Assembly: GCA_012862575.1 (NCBI GenBank)
Contig: BLSF01000008.1
Location: 434,001 to 498,000 of the forward strand
Source of the DNA: Parietichytrium sp. I65-24A
Lineage: Eukaryota > Sar > Bigyra > Thraustochytrida > Thraustochytriidae
Length of the DNA: 64,000 bases
Direction: 5' to 3'
Part shown: positions 9,182 to 18,695 of the stretch, piece after piece
Position numbering within the stretch: the first letter of the stretch is position 1
Layout: every line of letters begins with the position of its first letter
Translations under genes and position numbers: made by a program
The notes under the pieces: model-generated
What the model saw: the letters and a program-made list of their open reading frames with translations, nothing else
The model's database searches: none
Told to the model about the DNA's origin: nothing

Positions 9182-11677
9182 ATGGCGGCGGAGGTGCAAA
9201 TGTACTACGGGGAGAGGAAGAAGGTCCGGTTTGTGGACGAGGAGCTTGCTGGAAGCTGCTCCGAGGATGATGCGGGAAATACGTCCAGCCCGGAATTGGG
9301 GTCTCGGAATCCGTATGGCGTGAAACCGTTCCGGCCACTGATTAAAAGACGAACGCGCAGGCGCGGGAAGATCCCGGACCAGGACTCGCCGGAAGTCTTG
9401 GCCGCGCAATTCAATTGGGCGCGCAAGTCCAAGGATGTGGACATGTTGCATAATGTACTTCAGAAAAGACAAGAGGAAGAGGAGGGAGGACCTATTCATG
9501 AGAGATTGACACAGGTGATGTTGGACGAAGCACTGCTTTTCTCGATGCTTAGCAAGAATATTAAATTTACTGAAATGTTGATCGAAGCCGGCGCGTCGGT
9601 GACTGGAGCTGATGACATCTTTAATGACCTTAGAGGTGAGCTGTCATCGTGCTCGTGCGGAGACCATCCGGGCATGCTACTTGTGACTTTGGTGAGACAG
9701 TCTTCGGAGCGCATGATCGAGCTTGCTCTGGACGAACTTTCTGTGGACTCTTTCATCTGCGACGGAGACACAAGGAAGATGTGGTGGACGATGGGCTACA
9801 CACTACAGGGGTTGACAACTGTCAAAGCTCCAGTCCTTAAGAGTTTAGTCATGAAGACTACGCCTCTATCAGCTGCGATCGCCAACAACGATTTGCACAT
9901 CGTGCAACTCTTGGTCTCCAGGGGAGCAGATATGACCGCATACGAGTGCATGGCGTTTGCAGAAGCCGCCAGACTCGTCGAAGACCCAAAACACCGTATT
10001 CTCCGGTTCCTGTTCCAACAGATCACCTCGTTGCCCAATTTTGGGCACGACCAGAGGCTCGCTGCGCTATTCGAGAAGGCAAGTGCTGCTGCATTGCGGT
10101 CCGCAGCGGAAAATGGCGACGCTCTCAAACTCAAATTTGTTATCGAGCTCATCGAAGCCGAGCAGGAGTGGACACAGAGCACCAGGAGTGGAAAGCACAA
10201 GGCGCGGCCGAGCATTTTCAAAGAGAGGAAGCCTCTTGGCGGCTCTCTAGACGGCAGGATCTTGTATGAGCCTACCAACCAGCACTCTTCTCTGTCGTCC
10301 AACTCCTCCTGGGGCTCCAACTCCTCCATGAACAGTGGCTCGCTCTGCGCTTCCTCCATGGAGAGGTTTCACGCCCAAAAGCAGTCTTTTCAGGTCATCA
10401 AGCCGCTTATCGATCAGAACGCCATCCGCTCGCGAAAGAGGGGGCGCCAAGCCGGTGTCAGCGATTCGCGTGGAGACTTTGTTGAACGGGCTCTCAGTCT
10501 TGCAATTGGCCAGTTAATCGAGGAAGGCGCAGACCCTCAGCTCTCGAATCGTGCCGCCGTCTCCCGCGCCCTCGAAGGCCTTGCACTCCTTGACTCGCAC
10601 ACCTTCCACGAGCGCCGCGAAGATCTTTTCGGCGTTTTCCTCGCAACCCTCGAGCATCCAGGAAAGACCGCGGAAGTTTCCGCACTCGCCCTGCTTGACT
10701 GTGGGTTGGATGACTTTTTGTTGTTTTCTTCCACTCCTGATCAGGTTAACAGCGCGACGAAGGATCAAACAGAGAGGCTTTTCGGCCAAAAGATGGAAAC
10801 TGTCTCCGCTCACAAGCCGCGAAAGTCAGCGTGGGGCAAGCTCAAGTCAGGCATCGCCAAGTCCCTGAGCAGCTCTTCCTCAAGCTCGAGCTCAATGAAA
10901 AAGAGTAGCTCCTCCAAGAGCAAAACTTTGCGCCGTGCCTCTTCGCAAGAGCAGCTCAAGGCAATGACGTTGGCTTGTGAGGGTGGCCACGCCAGCGTGC
11001 TTGTGCGGCTTCTGCAACAAGTTCCTGGAGACATGCTTCCAGTCATCGCTCCGAGGCTGCTTTGTGTGGCGGCGCAAGGTGACAATAAGTCTCTCCTCGG
11101 CACCTTGATGCCGTACCTTGGCGCAGATAACCAAGAGTCTCTCATTTCGGCCTATGGAGTTGCTCTCGAGCATCAATCCATAGAGTTTGCTGAGGCTCTT
11201 TTGGAGGCAGGGGCGATCCCAGAAAAGTCAATTTATGTTGACGCCCTTCGTGCTGCTGCCGGAAATGAAAATTATCGAGACGAAAACTGCGATATGCTGT
11301 GCAGCTTGATGGCGAACCAGGGTGTATCCCTCAACTTCGACGATGCGAAGGAAATCACCACAGCCATCACCTTGGCCAAGACGCCAAACTTGTACGTATT
11401 CGCGTCAGTTCTCGACATGCACGAGACCTTCCGCGACACCGTGGAAATCTCGCACCTGATTAATGTTGTGCGCGCCAGCGCTCTAGCGACGAACAACCCT
11501 GACTACCCAGAGTTGCTATTAATTCTTCTCAAATGCTTGGAGACTTCTGACGACTTTGAAGCGGCTGTCGGCGAAGCCTACGAGGAGGCAGTCTCCCAGA
11601 GTCCAGTGCACCCTGGGGTGCTCACAATCCTCATGGACCAAAGCGGCCACCATGATCAAGAAGAAACCTGGGTCTGA
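9182..11677 (+). CDS. Divergent ankyrin-repeat protein with poly-serine basic linker
   Basis: 831 residues from the ATG at 9182. The frame stays open about 400 bp upstream but contains no earlier ATG and crosses a TC tract. Degenerate ankyrin repeats are visible near residues 224-250 ('TPLSAAIANNDLHIVQLLV') and in the C-terminal third, where motifs of the form A...GH..VL..LL and S.EFAEALLEAGA recur. Between them are Ser/Asn-rich disordered stretches, including a run of nine serines next to Lys-rich sequence (around residues 560-590). No enzymatic domain is recognised. It is probably a cytosolic or nuclear adaptor built on an alpha-solenoid. The large amount of ankyrin-like sequence with poorly conserved turns suggests a fast-evolving lineage-specific protein. 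The ankyrin call is solid; the function is unknown. Confidence 0.8.
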   Translation: MAAEVQMYYGERKKVRFVDEELAGSCSEDDAGNTSSPELGSRNPYGVKPFRPLIKRRTRRRGKIPDQDSPEVLAAQFNWARKSKDVDMLHNVLQKRQEEEEGGPIHERLTQVMLDEALLFSMLSKNIKFTEMLIEAGASVTGADDIFNDLRGELSSCSCGDHPGMLLVTLVRQSSERMIELALDELSVDSFICDGDTRKMWWTMGYTLQGLTTVKAPVLKSLVMKTTPLSAAIANNDLHIVQLLVSRGADMTAYECMAFAEAARLVEDPKHRILRFLFQQITSLPNFGHDQRLAALFEKASAAALRSAAENGDALKLKFVIELIEAEQEWTQSTRSGKHKARPSIFKERKPLGGSLDGRILYEPTNQHSSLSSNSSWGSNSSMNSGSLCASSMERFHAQKQSFQVIKPLIDQNAIRSRKRGRQAGVSDSRGDFVERALSLAIGQLIEEGADPQLSNRAAVSRALEGLALLDSHTFHERREDLFGVFLATLEHPGKTAEVSALALLDCGLDDFLLFSSTPDQVNSATKDQTERLFGQKMETVSAHKPRKSAWGKLKSGIAKSLSSSSSSSSSMKKSSSSKSKTLRRASSQEQLKAMTLACEGGHASVLVRLLQQVPGDMLPVIAPRLLCVAAQGDNKSLLGTLMPYLGADNQESLISAYGVALEHQSIEFAEALLEAGAIPEKSIYVDALRAAAGNENYRDENCDMLCSLMANQGVSLNFDDAKEITTAITLAKTPNLYVFASVLDMHETFRDTVEISHLINVVRASALATNNPDYPELLLILLKCLETSDDFEAAVGEAYEEAVSQSPVHPGVLTILMDQSGHHDQEETWV

Positions 11678-12001
11678 GAAATATACATAATTCTTCTTGA
11701 ATTTTTCTGACTTACTTTTCGCATCTTCGACCATAAGTTCTAAGTTCTAAACAGTTTTCCCTTCTCAGCACACTCTTCCATCCATCGCCAGCCTGCACAA
11801 GCAATCTTCAAAACCGCTGGCAAGAGAGGCTCTGCCACTGCACCTAGAAAATCCGACTTTGTTGCTCATGTTGTGTTGCATGTTGTGTTGATTTTGAGAT
11901 AGATAGATAGATGCCATGCGAGCTTTAGTAGGCTCGCCTCTAAACAATCTCAACCAGTCGCTTCAACCAATGGCAAAGAAAGCATAGCGCACACCACGGA
12001 C
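11678..12001. other. Short intergenic region between tandem genes
   Basis: 324 bp containing the 3' flank of the ankyrin gene and the promoter of the methyltransferase gene. A short (AGAT)n run is at about 11898-11911. Nothing else is identifiable. Confidence 0.5.
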
Positions 12002-13270
12002 ATGAAGCAAGCTCTCGCAGCTGGGCTGGTTTTGCCTCGTACAGGGAGAGCAAAGGCAGGGCGGGGGCACTTGAAAGCCGGCTGGAGAGCATTCGGTAGC
12101 ATTATGGGAGACTCGAATGCTGCGGGCAAGTTTGTGGCCCAGAGCGTGAGCGCAGCGCCAGAGCTGGCAGCTCCCGAGAGAACGGCCGCTGAGCTGGGAG
12201 GAGCGACCTGGGAGCTCCTTGGGAACACTGTGAACCACACTTATGCAAAGAAGAGCTTTGAGGAAATGAAGGCGCGGTTTGCGCAAGATGCCGCGGACAA
12301 CGTACCGTCTGCAGAGCACCCGAGAGGCGTTGTGGTGGAGGACACTGTCACATTCAGACTACTGGCGAAACTCGTGCGAATTGGCGATGTTGTTCTCGAG
12401 ATTGGGTGCTCATACGGCAAATGCACAGAGTGCATAGCTCGAGCCAACCAAGCGCCGGAAAAAATCGTAGCGATCGACGTGTCTGAGCATTGCTTGGAGA
12501 ACGCGAGGACTCGCGTTCCTGGAGCCAGATTCCATAAAATTAATGTTCTCCGAGAGTGGACGGAAGTGGCGTTCATGATGGACTCGATACGACAAGTGGA
12601 CCAATCTGATCTTGTTATTATGTGCGATATTGGGGGCAATCGCGAGCTTGAGTCCGTGGTGTCTGTGCTTCCTTTTCTGTTAGTGAATTTGAAACCTAAA
12701 TTGTTGCTTGTGAAAAGCGAGCAGGTGTACCATGCAGGGGTCAAGCTCGGCGGCTTGAACGATGAACACTGGGTGCAGCTCCGGACCTTAGCAAAGGATG
12801 CATTTATTGAGCGACGCAAGAGGGAAGCCAGTGACTTGGCGAAATTCAAAGCTCAGCAAGAGCCTCTCAGGCTGAATCCGCAGGGACTTCCGATTTGTAG
12901 ATACCATAATTATGACGTAGGACGGGGATGTCTGCGGTACAAGGACCAGGTCAACTCGTGCGAGTTCGACCACGAGTATTGTCACGGTAAGTGAACAGTT
13001 CGTACAGATTCAAATTTGGTTTTTGGTCTTGGTTTTTACTAACGGCACACCCGCCAACACACAGCTTGTGGAAGTCAGGGGCACAGAGCGTTTGAATGCA
13101 CGTTTCCCGGTCGCGAACAAAATTTGGAGATGTTTCTTGTGGAAAATAGCCAACAATCAGACAGGTTCCCGTGGCCTCCTGAGGCAAGGTCCATACATCA
13201 ATCTCACTTTGCACTTGTCGGCGAATACTTGCAAAAGCAACAGAGTCTCGCGAGCGGCGAAAAACCTGAG
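12002..13270 (+). CDS. SAM-dependent methyltransferase with CCCH and CCHC zinc fingers, two exons
   Basis: Exon 1 is 12002-12986 and exon 2 is 13065-13270, joined across a 78-nt intron (phase 1), giving 396 residues. Exon 1 encodes a Rossmann-fold methyltransferase with SAM motif I 'VLEIGCSYGKCTE' (~137-149) and acidic motif II 'VAIDVSEHCLENAR'. It ends in a CCCH finger of spacing C-x10-C-x9-C-x3-H. Without splicing, translation would stop six bases into the intron. With splicing, the product continues into C-x2-C-x4-H-x4-C, an exact zinc-knuckle pattern starting 'CHACGSQGHRAFEC', then a ~50-residue tail. The two zinc fingers imply RNA binding, so an RNA-modifying role is likely (inference). 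The first 34 residues, before a second ATG at 12104, are basic with no acidic residue and could be a mitochondrial presequence. A poly(A) signal at 13342 supports the extended 3' end. Confidence 0.85.
12987..13064 (+). other. Spliceosomal intron (78 nt) in the methyltransferase gene
   Basis: The donor is GTAAGT at 12987, immediately after the phase-1 base G12986. A canonical branch point TACTAAC lies at 13037-13043, followed by a C/A-rich stretch and acceptor ACACAG ending at 13064. The in-frame TGA at 12992 lies inside the intron. Removal keeps the frame open for 68 further codons and completes a CCHC zinc knuckle across the junction, which is strong independent support. Confidence 0.88.
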
Positions 13271-13341
13271 TAATGGACCTGCGTGAAAGACTCGGTAGCA
13301 AGACAGTCCTAATTTAATGTTTTGTTTACTTTCTATATGTC

Positions 13342-13347
13342 AATAAA
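13342..13347 (+). promoter_or_regulatory. AATAAA polyadenylation signal
   Basis: AATAAA occurs 72 nt after the exon-2 stop of the methyltransferase gene and 95 nt before the 3' end of the convergent BCDIN3D-like gene. Confidence 0.55.
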
Positions 13348-13441
13348 AACGAAGGAGGAAACGCTAACAACATGCGACATTTGTGTGCAAGCTAAGTGAC
13401 AAATGCTCGGTCAATTCTGTTCTGTATTGTTCCATTAGTTT

Positions 13442-14407
13442 TCAACCCGACCGATGCCGCTTGGCACCCAGCGCAGCACTTGCCGGGAGAGGCTCCTGCT
13501 CGGCGGCTGCCTCTCGTTCTGTCCGCAGGGCCAATTCGGCCGATTCCGCTGTTTCGTCTGTGGCAGCACCACCCAGCGAGTACTTGACAATGTACCGATT
13601 CCAATTCGTCTCTCCGAGCACAGTCTTCTCGGAGAACTTTGTCATCATGACCTCGTCGATGAGCGCTCGCACGGCGTCGTCTCCGCACACTTTGACCTCA
13701 AAAAACGATGCTGGGATCATCTCCCCTGCGACCCTTAGTCTGCGCTTGGCGTTTCCGTACGAGCGCCACCTCTGCGGCTCGATGATCACCGCCGCGCGCG
13801 CAGTTTCTCTAATAAACTCCAGCATCTTCCGCAGCCCTTGGTCGCCGCAGTTCAAGTGCACCCACATAGTCGTTCCAAAGCACGTCACCAGGTCGAAGGA
13901 GTCCTCGCGTGCCTGCATCTCCGCGGCGTTTCCTGTGCTGAATCCGCAGTCCGGGTACTCCTTCCGCGCCCTTTCCACCAGCGCCGCGTCAATGTCCACG
14001 CCATCCGCCCGCACCTGCACGTGGCCAGTGCGGCCAGTGCGGCCAGTGTCCTCGGAGCTGGCGTCCCCTGGGTTTTTCATTGGAGCCCCTGGAGCCCGCT
14101 GGGACTTGTCCCAGTCCGCCGCAAGTCCGGCTTGAGCGGCGGCGCGGAGGGCGTGCGTCAGGGATCCGTCATTGCAGCCCACATCTAGCAGCGACAGACG
14201 TCCTCGCGCAGCGTCAGCATCAGCAACAGCATCAGCATCAGCTTCGAGCCCGCGCCACCACCCGTCGCCCATGGCGCTCAGCCGCTCTGCCGGCGGGTTG
14301 AACGCGTAGTACCTGGGGAAGTTGCCAAGCACATGACCGCTGTCCCGCGCACCCGCCCGCGCTGAACCACTGTCCGCGCTACCGTCCCCGCTCCCCACAG
14401 CTGCCAT
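13442..14407 (-). CDS. Bin3/BCDIN3D-type RNA methyltransferase
   Basis: 321 residues from the ATG at 14407. The N terminus has the Bin3-family signature 'GNFPRYYAFNPPAERL' (28-43), followed by SAM motif I 'LLDVGCNDGSLT' (73-84), 'GVDIDAALVERA', and the family-specific block containing 'TCFGTTMWVHLNCGDQGL' then 'IIEPQRWRSY'. MePCE and BCDIN3D methylate the 5' gamma- or monophosphate of small RNAs. The compact N terminus and GNF..YY.F.PP motif are closer to BCDIN3D (tRNA-His or pre-miRNA 5'-phosphate methylation), but 7SK/U6-type capping cannot be excluded. A 40-residue Gly/Asp/Thr-rich insertion (~95-135) separates motif I from the next strand, and the last ~45 residues are a low-complexity tail. 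It lies convergent to the zinc-finger methyltransferase and divergent from the oxygenase, 270 bp apart. Confidence 0.85.
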   Translation of the reverse strand: MAAVGSGDGSADSGSARAGARDSGHVLGNFPRYYAFNPPAERLSAMGDGWWRGLEADADAVADADAARGRLSLLDVGCNDGSLTHALRAAAQAGLAADWDKSQRAPGAPMKNPGDASSEDTGRTGRTGHVQVRADGVDIDAALVERARKEYPDCGFSTGNAAEMQAREDSFDLVTCFGTTMWVHLNCGDQGLRKMLEFIRETARAAVIIEPQRWRSYGNAKRRLRVAGEMIPASFFEVKVCGDDAVRALIDEVMMTKFSEKTVLGETNWNRYIVKYSLGGAATDETAESAELALRTEREAAAEQEPLPASAALGAKRHRSG

Positions 14408-14677
14408 CTCCTCGCAGGCAAGACAGATAAGGCAGACAACGCTGCTAGCTACTTGCTTAATCGCTCGCTACCGCTCCTCTCTGTGTGCTGCGGGGGAGGC
14501 GTACGCGAGGACACTTTCTTCTTCTTCTTCTTTCCGTCGCGCCCCGCTCTCTGCTCTCTGCTCTCTGCCCTCTGCTCTGTGTGTGTTAGAGAGTGGAGGA
14601 AAAGCAGTGACTGACTGACTGGCCAGGGGAGCAGGGAACAGCGCGGGAACGTTCCTGCGAGGACACATTCGGCGAGG
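14408..14677. promoter_or_regulatory. Probable bidirectional promoter (methyltransferase / oxygenase)
   Basis: 270 bp separate two divergent ATGs. The region holds a TTC-repeat run (about 14516-14533) and a CTCTG-unit tandem array (about 14547-14580). No TATA box is obvious. Confidence 0.5.
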
Positions 14678-15451
14678 ATGGGCAAGGGCAAGCGGCACGC
14701 GGACGGTAAGAAGAAGGGCAAGCAGGCGTCGGCGTCGGCGTCGGCGTACGTGGATCTTCACGCGACAGTGCGCGGGCCGGCGCTGGTCCCTCCCGGCGAA
14801 GGCGAGGACACCGACGGCGAGGACTATGCATACGCAGGCGCGGACCAGGCGTGGTTCGAGGGACAGCTGAAGCGGCTGGCGCTGCTGCAGGACGTGGTGT
14901 ACGCGGTGGCGGACGTGCTGAGCAAGGAGGAGTGCGCGGCGTGGATGGCGTGGGGCGAGGCCAAAGGGTTCGTGGAGGCCAAGCAGGCCGCGAGCAGGAA
15001 CTACGCGCACAGGGACAATGGACGGATTGCAGTGTACTGCCCGCGGACCGCGCAAGCCATCTTTGAGAGGGTCAAGGCGCTTGTGCCGCAGGAAATACCT
15101 GGAGCAAGAGGCGAAGCGCCGAGGATCGCAGTGGGCTGCTCAGCGAATATTAGATTGTACAGGTACCTTCCCGGGCAGCGCTTCGGCAAGCACATTGACG
15201 AGAGCAACTTTGAAGAACACTCGCAGGCGTGGTCCGAGTTTACGCTGCTCTTTTACCTGAACGACGACTTGGAAGGCGGCGAGACGGTGTTTTATAAAGG
15301 CAGCACTGGGGCGAAGGAATGCTTGCGAGTTGCGCCAAAGGCAGGCTCGGCGTTGTTGCATTGGCATGGAGACCGCTGCCTGTTGCACGAGGGCGCAAAT
15401 GTGCGAGCAGGGACCAAGTACCTCCTGCGCACAGATGTTGTATATAGATGA
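14678..15451 (+). CDS. 2-oxoglutarate/Fe(II) dioxygenase, prolyl-4-hydroxylase type
   Basis: 257 residues. The double-stranded beta-helix core shows the iron triad H172-x-D174 in 'RFGKHIDES' and distal H237 in 'LLHEGANV', with R251 in 'KYLLRTD' positioned to bind the 2-oxoglutarate C5 carboxylate. 'GGETVFY' at ~200-206 is the conserved beta-strand before the distal His. The sequence between strands ('RYLPGQRFGKHID') matches the cytosolic P4H-like and oxidoreductase group found in plants, fungi and stramenopiles. There is no signal peptide or TPR-type peptide-binding domain, so it is not a classical secreted collagen hydroxylase. The first ~20 residues are Lys-rich and could be a nuclear or nucleolar signal. 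Substrate unknown. It shares a 270-bp divergent promoter with the Bin3-type methyltransferase. Confidence 0.85.
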   Translation: MGKGKRHADGKKKGKQASASASAYVDLHATVRGPALVPPGEGEDTDGEDYAYAGADQAWFEGQLKRLALLQDVVYAVADVLSKEECAAWMAWGEAKGFVEAKQAASRNYAHRDNGRIAVYCPRTAQAIFERVKALVPQEIPGARGEAPRIAVGCSANIRLYRYLPGQRFGKHIDESNFEEHSQAWSEFTLLFYLNDDLEGGETVFYKGSTGAKECLRVAPKAGSALLHWHGDRCLLHEGANVRAGTKYLLRTDVVYR

Positions 15452-16299
15452 CTTGCCAGTCGCGTAATTTGTGTTTCCTTCTATCCTCGTCGTCATCCGC
15501 AGCGGACGTTCCGCAGCAGCACTCCTTTTACTTTTTTTGGCTTTGTTTTCATCGAAGATGTGCTCCCCTCATCCCCCAGTTCAGTCCCCCATTTCCCACT
15601 TCCCATTTTCTAAACAAATTGTATTCGCCCAATGGCCATGGACAGGAAGAAACTCGTCCAAAGACACGACTTTCACCATGCATCATCATGACGAATCACC
15701 CAAAACTGTAAACTTTAGAAACCTAGAGAATTTGGAGAAGTTCAAACTGCAATGGCCTTTCAAGACGAAGGTCCTCGCCCTTCCTTATCCTCTCACCTAT
15801 GTTCTCGCACTCCCCCAAGACCCCGAAGCATCTCTCCTTCTTCGGACCTGACGCAACTCCGAGTAGCTGTCTACGCACTCACCCATACAGTTACCAGTAG
15901 TCTGTGCGGTACTCTACTCTACCCTCCGCGGTAGCTGAGTACTTGAGTCACACAATCGTGCTAGCTAATGCTACCGAGTATGATGATCACACATAGCACA
16001 CAGCCATCTTGCCAGCGCTGAATTAGACGAAACGGTAGGACATTTCGGAGGTGTGACAGTGAAGATTTCACGTATTTCATGATGCATGATGTCAATGATG
16101 TCAATAATGTCAATAATGTCAATTCATGATCATACTCAGAGGCTCGCAGACAGATTGGCTTGGCTATCATCATCACACTCAGTCACCGAGTCGGTGTCAG
16201 TTTTGGCAGCGAGAGTTGGCGGCACGGAAGGAAAGAGCAGGGACACAGAGAGAAAGAGCGGAGAAAGAGAGTGCGCAGCGGTCGGTCAAGAGCAGAAAG
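15452..16299. other. Intergenic region upstream of the phosphoglycerate mutase
   Basis: 848 bp with no supported gene. It contains pyrimidine-rich 3' flank of the oxygenase and the short repeat array at 16078-16128. An in-frame ATG at 16126 could extend the downstream protein by 58 residues, but that extension is low-complexity (Arg/Glu/Ser) and precedes a good presequence start, so I assign it to the leader. Confidence 0.45.
16078..16128. repeat. 9-10 bp tandem repeat (ATGTCAAT-A/G)n
   Basis: Four to five imperfect units of 'GATGTCAAT' / 'AATGTCAAT', about 170 bp upstream of the mutase ATG. Confidence 0.7.
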
Positions 16300-17961
16300 A
16301 TGTTTTCCAAGCTGGGCAGAAGCAGCGGGAGGGTCGTGGTGCGGCAGGCGGCGTACCGACTGACGCAGCGGAAATGGCTGAGCGAGTCGACCAAGCAGAA
16401 CAAGCTGGCGGTGCTGTGCATCCTGGACGGGTGGGGATACAATGAGAACCACAAGATGAACGCGGTGCTGCTAGGCAACACCCCAAACTTTGACAAGCTG
16501 TTCGGGCATCACAATCAGCAGAGGCAACAAGCTTTCCTGAACGCTTGCGAGAAGCACGTGGGCCTTCCTCAAGGACAGATTGGAAACAGTGAAGTTGGCC
16601 ACATGAACATTGGCGCGGGCCGCGTCGTCTGGCAAGACATTTGCACCATCGACAACGCCATCGAGGACAACTCTTTGCACTCTCAGGCTGCGCTGAAAAA
16701 CCACATCCAGAAACTGAAAGAGAGCGGCGGCACGTGCCACTTGATGGGACTCGTGTCACCGGGTGGAGTTCACGCTATGGACTCCCACATTGCAGCCCTT
16801 GCCAACATTGTCAACGGGGAAGGCGTTCCTGTCGTGATTCACGCCTTCACCGACGGCCGCGACGTGCCGCCCCAGAATGCTGTGGAAACTTTCCCAAAAT
16901 TCATGGAGATGCTCGACAAGGGTATCACTGTCGGCACGGTGACTGGGCGCTATTACGCCATGGACCGCGACAATCGCTGGGAGCGTGTTGGTAAGGCTTA
17001 CGACGCCATCATGCACGCAAAAGGCTGTGCACCTAGCGTGAAAGATCCTCTTGCTGCTATCAAGCAGGCCTATGACGATAAAAAAGGCGACGAATTTGTT
17101 CTCCCAACGATCATCGATGGTTACGAAGGCTTCAAGGACAACGATGGTGTCTTGATGGCAAACTTCCGCGCTGATCGCGCACGCGAAATTCTCTACGCGC
17201 TCGTGGACCCAGAGCCACCTAAAGAGCTCGGCATTGGAAGTGAGCGACCGCAGCGCCCAAAGGCTGCAGATGCTACTGGCATGGTCAAGTACAGTGACCG
17301 CACCGAACCATACATGGAGGCAATCTTCCCAGTGAAAAAGATCGAAAAGTCCCTCGGTGAGGTGGTGGCAGACAACGGGCTCAAGCAGCTCCGCATCGCC
17401 GAGACGGAAAAGTACCCGCACGTCACCTTCTTCTTCAATGGCGGACGGGAAGCTACCTTTGAGGGCGAAGACCGCATCCTTGTGCCAAGCCCAAAGGTTG
17501 CGACTTACGATTTGCAGCCAGAGATGAGCGCACCTGAGGTCGGCGAGAAGGTCTGCAAAGCTGTAGACACAGGCAAGTACAACTTGGTGGTTCTCAACTT
17601 TGCCAACCCAGACATGGTTGGCCACACTGGTGATTTGGATGCAGCAATCAAGGCGGTGGAAAGTGTGGATGTTTGCCTGGGCAACCTCGTAGAATCCGTC
17701 AAGCGCCAGAAGGGAGTTCTTCTTGTCACTGCCGACCATGGAAACTGCGAGCAGATGTGGGACGAAACCACCAATGGACCGCACACCGCGCACACTCTCA
17801 ACAAAGTCCCAGTCATCCTAGCCGACTACAGTGGCGAGGATCGCCAGTTCCGCATCCAGAACGGTGCTCTATGCGATCTTGCGCCAACAATCCTCCAGGT
17901 CCTCGGGGTCAAGCAGCCTGAGCAAATGACCGGAAAGAGCCTCATCAGCGATTCCAAGTAA
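16300..17961 (+). CDS. gpmI: Cofactor-independent phosphoglycerate mutase with mitochondrial-type presequence
   Basis: 553 residues from the ATG at 16300. The alkaline-phosphatase-superfamily metal sites of iPGM are all present: 'LDGWG' near residue 45, nucleophile Ser97 in 'GNSEVGHMNIG', 'TDGRD' (~186), 'GRYYAMDRD', 'NFRADRARE', 'NFANPDMVGHTG' and 'TADHGNCE'. It interconverts 3- and 2-phosphoglycerate using two Mn2+ and a phosphoserine intermediate. The N-terminal ~32 residues before the catalytic core are Arg/Ser/Ala-rich with no acidic residue until 'SES', typical of a mitochondrial presequence. Lower-half glycolytic enzymes are known to be mitochondrial in several stramenopiles, so this fits both the location and the lineage. 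An upstream in-frame ATG at 16126 would bury the presequence and is less likely. Confidence 0.93.
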   Translation: MFSKLGRSSGRVVVRQAAYRLTQRKWLSESTKQNKLAVLCILDGWGYNENHKMNAVLLGNTPNFDKLFGHHNQQRQQAFLNACEKHVGLPQGQIGNSEVGHMNIGAGRVVWQDICTIDNAIEDNSLHSQAALKNHIQKLKESGGTCHLMGLVSPGGVHAMDSHIAALANIVNGEGVPVVIHAFTDGRDVPPQNAVETFPKFMEMLDKGITVGTVTGRYYAMDRDNRWERVGKAYDAIMHAKGCAPSVKDPLAAIKQAYDDKKGDEFVLPTIIDGYEGFKDNDGVLMANFRADRAREILYALVDPEPPKELGIGSERPQRPKAADATGMVKYSDRTEPYMEAIFPVKKIEKSLGEVVADNGLKQLRIAETEKYPHVTFFFNGGREATFEGEDRILVPSPKVATYDLQPEMSAPEVGEKVCKAVDTGKYNLVVLNFANPDMVGHTGDLDAAIKAVESVDVCLGNLVESVKRQKGVLLVTADHGNCEQMWDETTNGPHTAHTLNKVPVILADYSGEDRQFRIQNGALCDLAPTILQVLGVKQPEQMTGKSLISDSK

Positions 17962-18379
17962 GCATAATCATCTTTCCAACTTGAATTCCCAGCTCTCCTC
18001 TGGTCTTGTATCGCCTTTTGCTGTACGTTTGTCTGTTGATTATCTGAATTCTGTAAAAACCTGCTCTTGAATTGATTCCAATTGCCACCAACAACATACC
18101 GATACGTCACAGTAGTCCTGCCTGGGACAGACACTCTCTCCGTACTAATGTTTGTCACCTCATCACCATCATCAGCAACCACAACTACACTAAAAAAGCA
18201 ATGCACACTGAGGCTATTAGTAGTACTGTCATTTCCACCAAGAAATGAACCGCCCTCGAAAAGCCGAAGGCACACCGCAGCGATTTGCTGCGATGTCGGG
18301 CCACTCTTTTCTGTCTTCTCAAAGTCGCTCACTCAGTCGCTAACGTCACATCCCATCCCAGTCACTCACTCCAACGCGG

Positions 18380-18411
<32 letters not shown>

Positions 18412-18695
18412 AACAACGCCCACTGGCCCAACCAACATCATCAGTCACTCGCTCTCTCACATTCTCACACACACTGTCAGCACAGTACCATGGTGCAGTA
18501 AGTGTGCAGTACACAGCACGCAGCACACAGCACAGTAAGCTCCAGCCTATATCTCTATCAGCAAGCTACCAGCTTTTGTGTCGCGCTGCCCTCCAACACT
18601 ACTATCGATACTCTTGGTCTTATGATGTCTTCTGTTTGTGAAAGTGGAGACAGCAGAGTGGGCAAGGGACGCGGACGAGAAGCGGCGCACGACGC
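17962..18695. other. Intergenic region upstream of the M6 protease gene
   Basis: 734 bp. It contains a (CAA)n run at 18380-18416 and a CAGCACA-rich stretch at 18500-18540. A donor-like GTAAGT directly follows ATGGTGCA near 18490-18497, and acceptor-like AGs follow at about 18535 and 18562. A 5' untranslated intron of the protease gene is possible but unproven. Confidence 0.4.
18380..18416. repeat. (CAA)n trinucleotide microsatellite
   Basis: About 12 CAA/AAC units with one TAA interruption. Confidence 0.85.

Noticed and set aside
16126-16299. Upstream in-frame ATG of the phosphoglycerate mutase
   Set aside because: It would add 58 low-complexity residues in front of a good mitochondrial presequence; ATG 16300 is preferred.
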